NCBI GenBank assembly: GCA_023511995.1
Contig: JAIMAL010000001.1
Span: 186,001-250,000 of the forward strand
DNA from: Burkholderiales bacterium
GTDB lineage: Bacteria; Pseudomonadota; Gammaproteobacteria; Burkholderiales; Thiobacteraceae
Direction of reading: 5' to 3'
DNA: 64,000 nucleotides
The notes under the pieces were generated by a model that was given only the letters and a program-made list of their open reading frames with translations, made no database searches and was not told where the DNA came from. How positions within the stretch are numbered: position 1 is the stretch's first letter; every line of letters begins with the position of its first letter. Of this stretch, positions 60,149 to 64,000 are shown one piece after another. A program made the translations under genes and the position numbers.

Positions 60149-61261
60149 TCAGTCCCAGCTCAGGGTACCGCCGGTCTGGTACTCGATCACCCGTGTTTCG
60201 AAGAAGTTCTTCTCCTTCTTGAGGTCGATCATCTCCGCCATCCAGGGGAAGGGGTTGGTGGCGCCGGGATAGAGCTCGTCCAGACCGATCTGCTGGCAGC
60301 GGCGGTTGGCGATGAAGCGCAGATATTCCTTGAACATGGGCGCGTTCAAACCCAGCACCCCGCGGGGCATGGTGTCTTCGGCATAGGCGTATTCCAGTTC
60401 CACGCCCTTCCTGATCAGGCCGCGGATTTCCTCGCGGAATTCCGGCGTCCACAGTTGCGGGTTTTCCATCTTGATCTGGTTGATGAGGTCGATGCCGAAG
60501 TTGCAGTGCATGGACTCATCGCGCAGGATGTACTGGTATTGCTCGGCGGCACCTGTCATCTTGTTCTGCCGGCCGAGGGCGAGGATTTGCACGAAGCCCA
60601 CATAGAAGAAGAGACCCTCCATGATGCAGGCGAAGACGATCAGGCTCTTCAAGAGCTTCTGGTCGTTTTCCGGTGTTCCCGTCTTGAAGGCGGGATCGGT
60701 GAGGGTGTCGATGAAGGGGATCAGGAATTCATCCTTGGCGCGGATGCAGGGCACCTCATGGTAGGCGTTGAAGATTTCGCCCTCATCCAACCCCAGGCTT
60801 TCCACGATGTACTGGTAGGCATGGGTGTGGATGGCTTCCTCGAAGGCCTGCCGCAGCAGAAACTGGCGACATTCGGGGGCGGTGATGTGGCGATAGGTGC
60901 CGAGCACGATGTTGTTGGCGGCGAGGCTGTCGGCGGTGACGAAGAAGCCGAGGTTGCGCTTGACAATGAGGCGCTCGTCCTCGGTGAGGCCATTGGGATC
61001 CTTCCACTGGGCAATGTCGCGCCCCATGTTGATTTCCTGGGGCATCCAATGGTTGGCACAGGCGGCGAGGTATTTCTCCCAGGCCCATTTGTATTTGAAG
61101 GGAACGAGCTGGTTGACATCGGCGGCACCATTGATGACGCGCTTGTCCTCCACCCGCACGCGGCGGTATTTGATGTCGGTGAAATCCGGCTCCGGTTCGC
61201 GCGCCGGATAAGCGGCCATGCCGCGGGCCAGGGGGGAGAAGTCCTCTTCGAAACTGAGCAT
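60149..61261 (-). CDS. nrdB: Ribonucleoside-diphosphate reductase subunit beta (class Ia)
   Basis: A 370-residue diiron-tyrosyl radical subunit. [20 protein letters not shown] and [20 protein letters not shown] supply iron ligands, [20 protein letters not shown] lies before them, and the C-terminus ([14 protein letters not shown]) is the tail that docks on NrdA. Converts ribonucleotides to deoxyribonucleotides with NrdA. It lies 61 bases after nrdA and ends at a good terminator. Confidence 0.96.
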   Translation of the reverse strand: MLSFEEDFSPLARGMAAYPAREPEPDFTDIKYRRVRVEDKRVINGAADVNQLVPFKYKWAWEKYLAACANHWMPQEINMGRDIAQWKDPNGLTEDERLIVKRNLGFFVTADSLAANNIVLGTYRHITAPECRQFLLRQAFEEAIHTHAYQYIVESLGLDEGEIFNAYHEVPCIRAKDEFLIPFIDTLTDPAFKTGTPENDQKLLKSLIVFACIMEGLFFYVGFVQILALGRQNKMTGAAEQYQYILRDESMHCNFGIDLINQIKMENPQLWTPEFREEIRGLIRKGVELEYAYAEDTMPRGVLGLNAPMFKEYLRFIANRRCQQIGLDELYPGATNPFPWMAEMIDLKKEKNFFETRVIEYQTGGTLSWD

Positions 61262-61279
61262 GGTTCCGGTCTCCTACGT

Positions 61280-61296
61280 CAGGGATCAGGCATCAG
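61280..61296. repeat. 17-bp dispersed motif, copy 2
   Basis: CAGGGATCAGGCATCAG, identical to the motif following cfa at 1046-1062 (other strand). Here the core AGGGATCAG is repeated again directly downstream. It lies between nrdA and nrdB. Confidence 0.4.
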
Positions 61297-61322
61297 GGAT
61301 CAGCAATGATGACTTTTGGTTT

Positions 61323-64000
61323 TTACTGGCAGGCTTCGCACTCCTCGAAGCCGGGGTCGCCGGGGCGGAGGGTGCAGGCGCGCCCCCCCACTTCCGGTTC
61401 GGGCAGCCTTCCCGCGAGCATGGGCGCCCCTGCGGCCACGGCGCCAAGACCGGTGGCTGCGGCTTGGCCCATGCCACCCTGCGCCGGTACGGCGTTGAGT
61501 TCGCCCCCTTTGCCCGTGGATTTTTCCGCTGAGGTGGCGGCCAGCGTGCGCAGGTAATAGGTGGTTTTCAGGCCGCGGATCCACGCCAGCTTGTAGATCT
61601 CGTCCAACTTCCTGCCGGATGCGCCCGCCATGTAGATGTTGAGGGACTGTGCCTGGTCGATCCACTTCTGCCGTCTGGCGGCGGCCTCGATGAGCCAGCG
61701 CGGATCGATTTCAAAGGAAGTGGCGTAGAGGTGGCGCAGCTCCGGCGGCACGCGGTCGATTCTGGCCAGTGAGCCATCGAAGTATTTGAGATCGCCCACC
61801 ATCACCTCATCCCACAGACCCAGTTTCTTCAGGTCGGCGACGAGATATTTGTTGACTACGGTGAATTCACCGGACAGATTGGATTTCACGTAGAGGTTCT
61901 GGTAGGTGGGCTCGATGGAGGCGGACACCCCCACGATGTTGGCGATGGTGGCGGTGGGGGCGATGGCCAGGCAGTTGGAATTGCGCATGCCCACCTTGCG
62001 GATGCGCTCACGCAGCGCATTCCAGTCGAGGGTCTCGGAATCGTCGTATTCCAGCCAGCCGCCGCGTTCCTCGGCCAGGAGTTTGAGGCTGTCCTTGGGC
62101 AGAATGCCCCGGTCCCACAGCGAGCCGCTGAAGGTGCTGTAGCGGCCCCGCTCCTCTGCGAGCTCCGTGGAAGCCCAGTAGGCGTAATAGGCGACCGCCT
62201 CCATGGAGCGATCGGCGAACTCGACCGCCTCGGCGGAGCCGTAGGGAATGCGCAGCTCATACAGCGCATCCTGGAAGCCCATGATGCCGAGACCCACCGG
62301 CCGGTGCTTGAGGTTGGACGTGCGCGCCTTGCCCACGGCGTAATAGTTGATGTCGATCACATTGTCCAGCATGCGCATCGCCGTGCGGATGGTCTTCTTC
62401 AGTTTGGCGTGGTCGATGCCGCCGTCCTTCAGATGGTTGACGAGGTTGACCGACCCCAGGTTGCACACGGCGATCTCGGTATCCGAGGTGTTCAGCGTAA
62501 TTTCCGTGCACAGGTTGGAAGAGTGCACCACCCCGACGTGCTGCTGCGGGCTGCGGATGTTGCAGGGATCCTTGAAGGTGATCCAGGGGTGGCCCGTTTC
62601 AAAGAGCATGCTGAGCATCTTGCGCCACAATTGCACAGCAGAAATTCGGCGGAAGTTTTTGATTTCGCCGCGCGCGGCCTTCTCCTCGTAGGCCACGTAG
62701 GCCCGCTCGAATTCGCGCCCGTACTTATCGTGTAAATCGGGCACTTCGTTGGGGGAAAAGAGGGTCCACTCGCCGTTTTCCATCACCCGTTTCATGAACA
62801 GATCGGGAATCCAGTTGGCGGTGTTCATGTCATGGGTGCGGCGGCGATCATCCCCCGTGTTCTTGCGCAGCTCGAGAAATTCCTCGATGTCGAGGTGCCA
62901 GGTCTCCAGGTAGGAACACACCGCACCTTTGCGTTTGCCACCCTGGTTCACCGCCACTGCGGTGTCGTTCACCACCTTGAGGAAGGGGATCACGCCCTGG
63001 GATTTGCCATTGGTGCCCTTGATGTGGGAACCCAGCGCACGCACAGGAGTCCAGTCGTTGCCCAGGCCCCCGGCAAACTTCTGCAGCATGGCGTTCTCCT
63101 TGATCGCCTGGTAGATGCCCTCCAGGTCGTCGGAGACGGTGGTGAGATAGCAGGAGGAAAGCTGCGGATGGCGCGTGCCCGAGTTGAACAGGGTCGGCGT
63201 CGAGCTCATGAAATCGAACTTGGACAGCACGTCGTAAAACTCGATGGCGCGTGCCTCGCGGTCGATTTCGTTGAGGGCAAGGCCCATGGCCACCCGCATG
63301 AAGAAAATCTGCGGCAGCTCGATGCGCCTTTCGTTGATGTGCAGGAAATAGCGGTCGTAGAGGGTCTGCAACCCAAGGTAACCAAACTGCAGGTCACGCG
63401 AGGCATCCAGCGCTGCGCCCAGTTTCTCAAGATCGAACTGGGCAAGCCGCTCATCGAGCAATTCCGCCTCCACCCCTTTGCGGATGAAGCGGGGGAAATA
63501 TTCCGCATAGCGCGTGGCCATTTCCGCCTGCGAGACGTCCTCGCCGAGCACCTCGTAACGGATGCTGTTGAGCAACAGGCGGGCCGCCACCTGGGAATAG
63601 GCCGGGTCCTTTTCGATCATGGAGCGGGCGGCGAGGACGGTGCACTTGCGCACCTCCTCCATGCGCACGCCATCATAGAGGTCGCGCATCACCGCTTCCA
63701 TCACCGCCTGGGGTGAGACCTGATTGCCGAGGCCGGCGCAGGAGGCCTCGATCAGATCCTGCAGACGTTGCACGTCCAGGGGATGGCTCGCGCCGTTTTC
63801 CACCACGTTGATGGTGGCGGCGCGCGGTGCCTGCTGTTTCGCGGCGGCGCGTTCCTGTGCCCGCTTTTCCCGGTAGAGCACATAGGCCCGGGCCACGTCG
63901 TGCTCGCCGGAGCGCATCAGGGCCAGTTCCACCTGGTCCTGGATATCCTCGATGTGGAAGGTGCCGCCGTTGGGCTGACGGCGCATCAGGGCGTTCACCA
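61323..64000 (-). CDS. nrdA: Ribonucleoside-diphosphate reductase subunit alpha (class Ia; 5' end outside window)
   Basis: At least 891 residues of the catalytic subunit. The N-terminus is cut by the window edge; an ATP-cone ([20 protein letters not shown] and a second cone to about residue 150) marks allosteric activity control. Active-site cysteines appear in [29 protein letters not shown] and [10 protein letters not shown]. The radical-transfer tyrosines are in [11 protein letters not shown]. The C-terminal redox pair is FEECEACQ. A Gly/Ala-rich linker precedes it. nrdB follows, with a 61-base gap. Confidence 0.96.
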   Translation of the reverse strand, partial: VNALMRRQPNGGTFHIEDIQDQVELALMRSGEHDVARAYVLYREKRAQERAAAKQQAPRAATINVVENGASHPLDVQRLQDLIEASCAGLGNQVSPQAVMEAVMRDLYDGVRMEEVRKCTVLAARSMIEKDPAYSQVAARLLLNSIRYEVLGEDVSQAEMATRYAEYFPRFIRKGVEAELLDERLAQFDLEKLGAALDASRDLQFGYLGLQTLYDRYFLHINERRIELPQIFFMRVAMGLALNEIDREARAIEFYDVLSKFDFMSSTPTLFNSGTRHPQLSSCYLTTVSDDLEGIYQAIKENAMLQKFAGGLGNDWTPVRALGSHIKGTNGKSQGVIPFLKVVNDTAVAVNQGGKRKGAVCSYLETWHLDIEEFLELRKNTGDDRRRTHDMNTANWIPDLFMKRVMENGEWTLFSPNEVPDLHDKYGREFERAYVAYEEKAARGEIKNFRRISAVQLWRKMLSMLFETGHPWITFKDPCNIRSPQQHVGVVHSSNLCTEITLNTSDTEIAVCNLGSVNLVNHLKDGGIDHAKLKKTIRTAMRMLDNVIDINYYAVGKARTSNLKHRPVGLGIMGFQDALYELRIPYGSAEAVEFADRSMEAVAYYAYWASTELAEERGRYSTFSGSLWDRGILPKDSLKLLAEERGGWLEYDDSETLDWNALRERIRKVGMRNSNCLAIAPTATIANIVGVSASIEPTYQNLYVKSNLSGEFTVVNKYLVADLKKLGLWDEVMVGDLKYFDGSLARIDRVPPELRHLYATSFEIDPRWLIEAAARRQKWIDQAQSLNIYMAGASGRKLDEIYKLAWIRGLKTTYYLRTLAATSAEKSTGKGGELNAVPAQGGMGQAAATGLGAVAAGAPMLAGRLPEPEVGGRACTLRPGDPGFEECEACQ

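Noticed and set aside
1-64000. tRNA, rRNA, CRISPR arrays, prophage, integrase or intact IS
   Set aside because: None seen. No regularly spaced repeats, no cloverleaf-type sequences and no transposase or integrase motifs were noticed in the reading frames.

Overview
The window is 64 kb of GC-rich, densely packed chromosomal DNA from what looks like a Betaproteobacterium, probably an environmental, autotroph-like lineage of the Nitrosomonadales/Hydrogenophilales type. The reasons are gene content and order: pilB-pilC-pilD-coaE-zapD-yacG, algH-ruvX-pyrR-pyrB with a degenerate pyrC, a CNP1-like protein next to queE, a cold-shock gene followed by a second IF-1 gene, PA2778/PA2779 and ypjD-ffh. I see no rRNA, tRNA, CRISPR, prophage or intact insertion sequence. 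The lineage is an inference.

Layout. 1-6.5 kb: queE (cut by the window edge), CNP1-like protein, cyclopropane fatty acid synthase, a rubrerythrin / Fe-S oxidoreductase / DUF3501 cluster behind a near-consensus promoter with a palindromic operator, a CBS-domain protein and rppH. 6.7-13.3 kb: a decayed rtcA remnant, an RNase Z-like hydrolase, then a tightly coupled plus-strand run of malic enzyme, two GT39-type membrane glycosyltransferases and a UbiA-type decaprenyl-phosphate phosphoribosyltransferase. 13.4-19 kb: polX, a YjfB-like protein, argJ, a DUF815 ATPase, a Nudix-ThiE fusion and a small lipoprotein. 19-30 kb, minus strand: yacG, zapD, coaE, pilD, pilC, pilB, a CorC-type protein and the pyrimidine operon algH-ruvX-pyrR-pyrB-pyrC'. 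30-33 kb: CDGSH protein, photolyase, fbp.

33-37.5 kb holds the most distinctive accessory locus: TonB-dependent receptor, Asp-box beta-propeller, TlpA-like thioredoxin and TonB, all translationally coupled or nearly so, meeting a second TonB-like protein tail to tail. A thioredoxin plus beta-propeller pair recurs at 53-54.7 kb without a receptor. 38-52.8 kb is mostly housekeeping: RNB ribonuclease, ypjD, ffh, PA2778/PA2779, a three-TM / winged-helix / SseB cluster, M20 hydrolase, YgiQ radical SAM protein, HPF with a cold-shock domain, ABC exporter and cyclophilin. 54.7-60 kb: several small proteins, a MITE-like inverted-repeat element, cspA, infA, a GlcG/HbpS-like protein followed by a MerB-fold protein lacking catalytic cysteines, and small membrane proteins. 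60-64 kb: nrdB and nrdA, the latter cut by the window edge.

Main leads for follow-up: the receptor-propeller-thioredoxin-TonB locus and its partial duplicate; the three-TM/winged-helix/SseB cluster; the cysteine-less MerB relative; the arabinose-type lipid glycosylation cluster; and the MITE-like element upstream of cspA.
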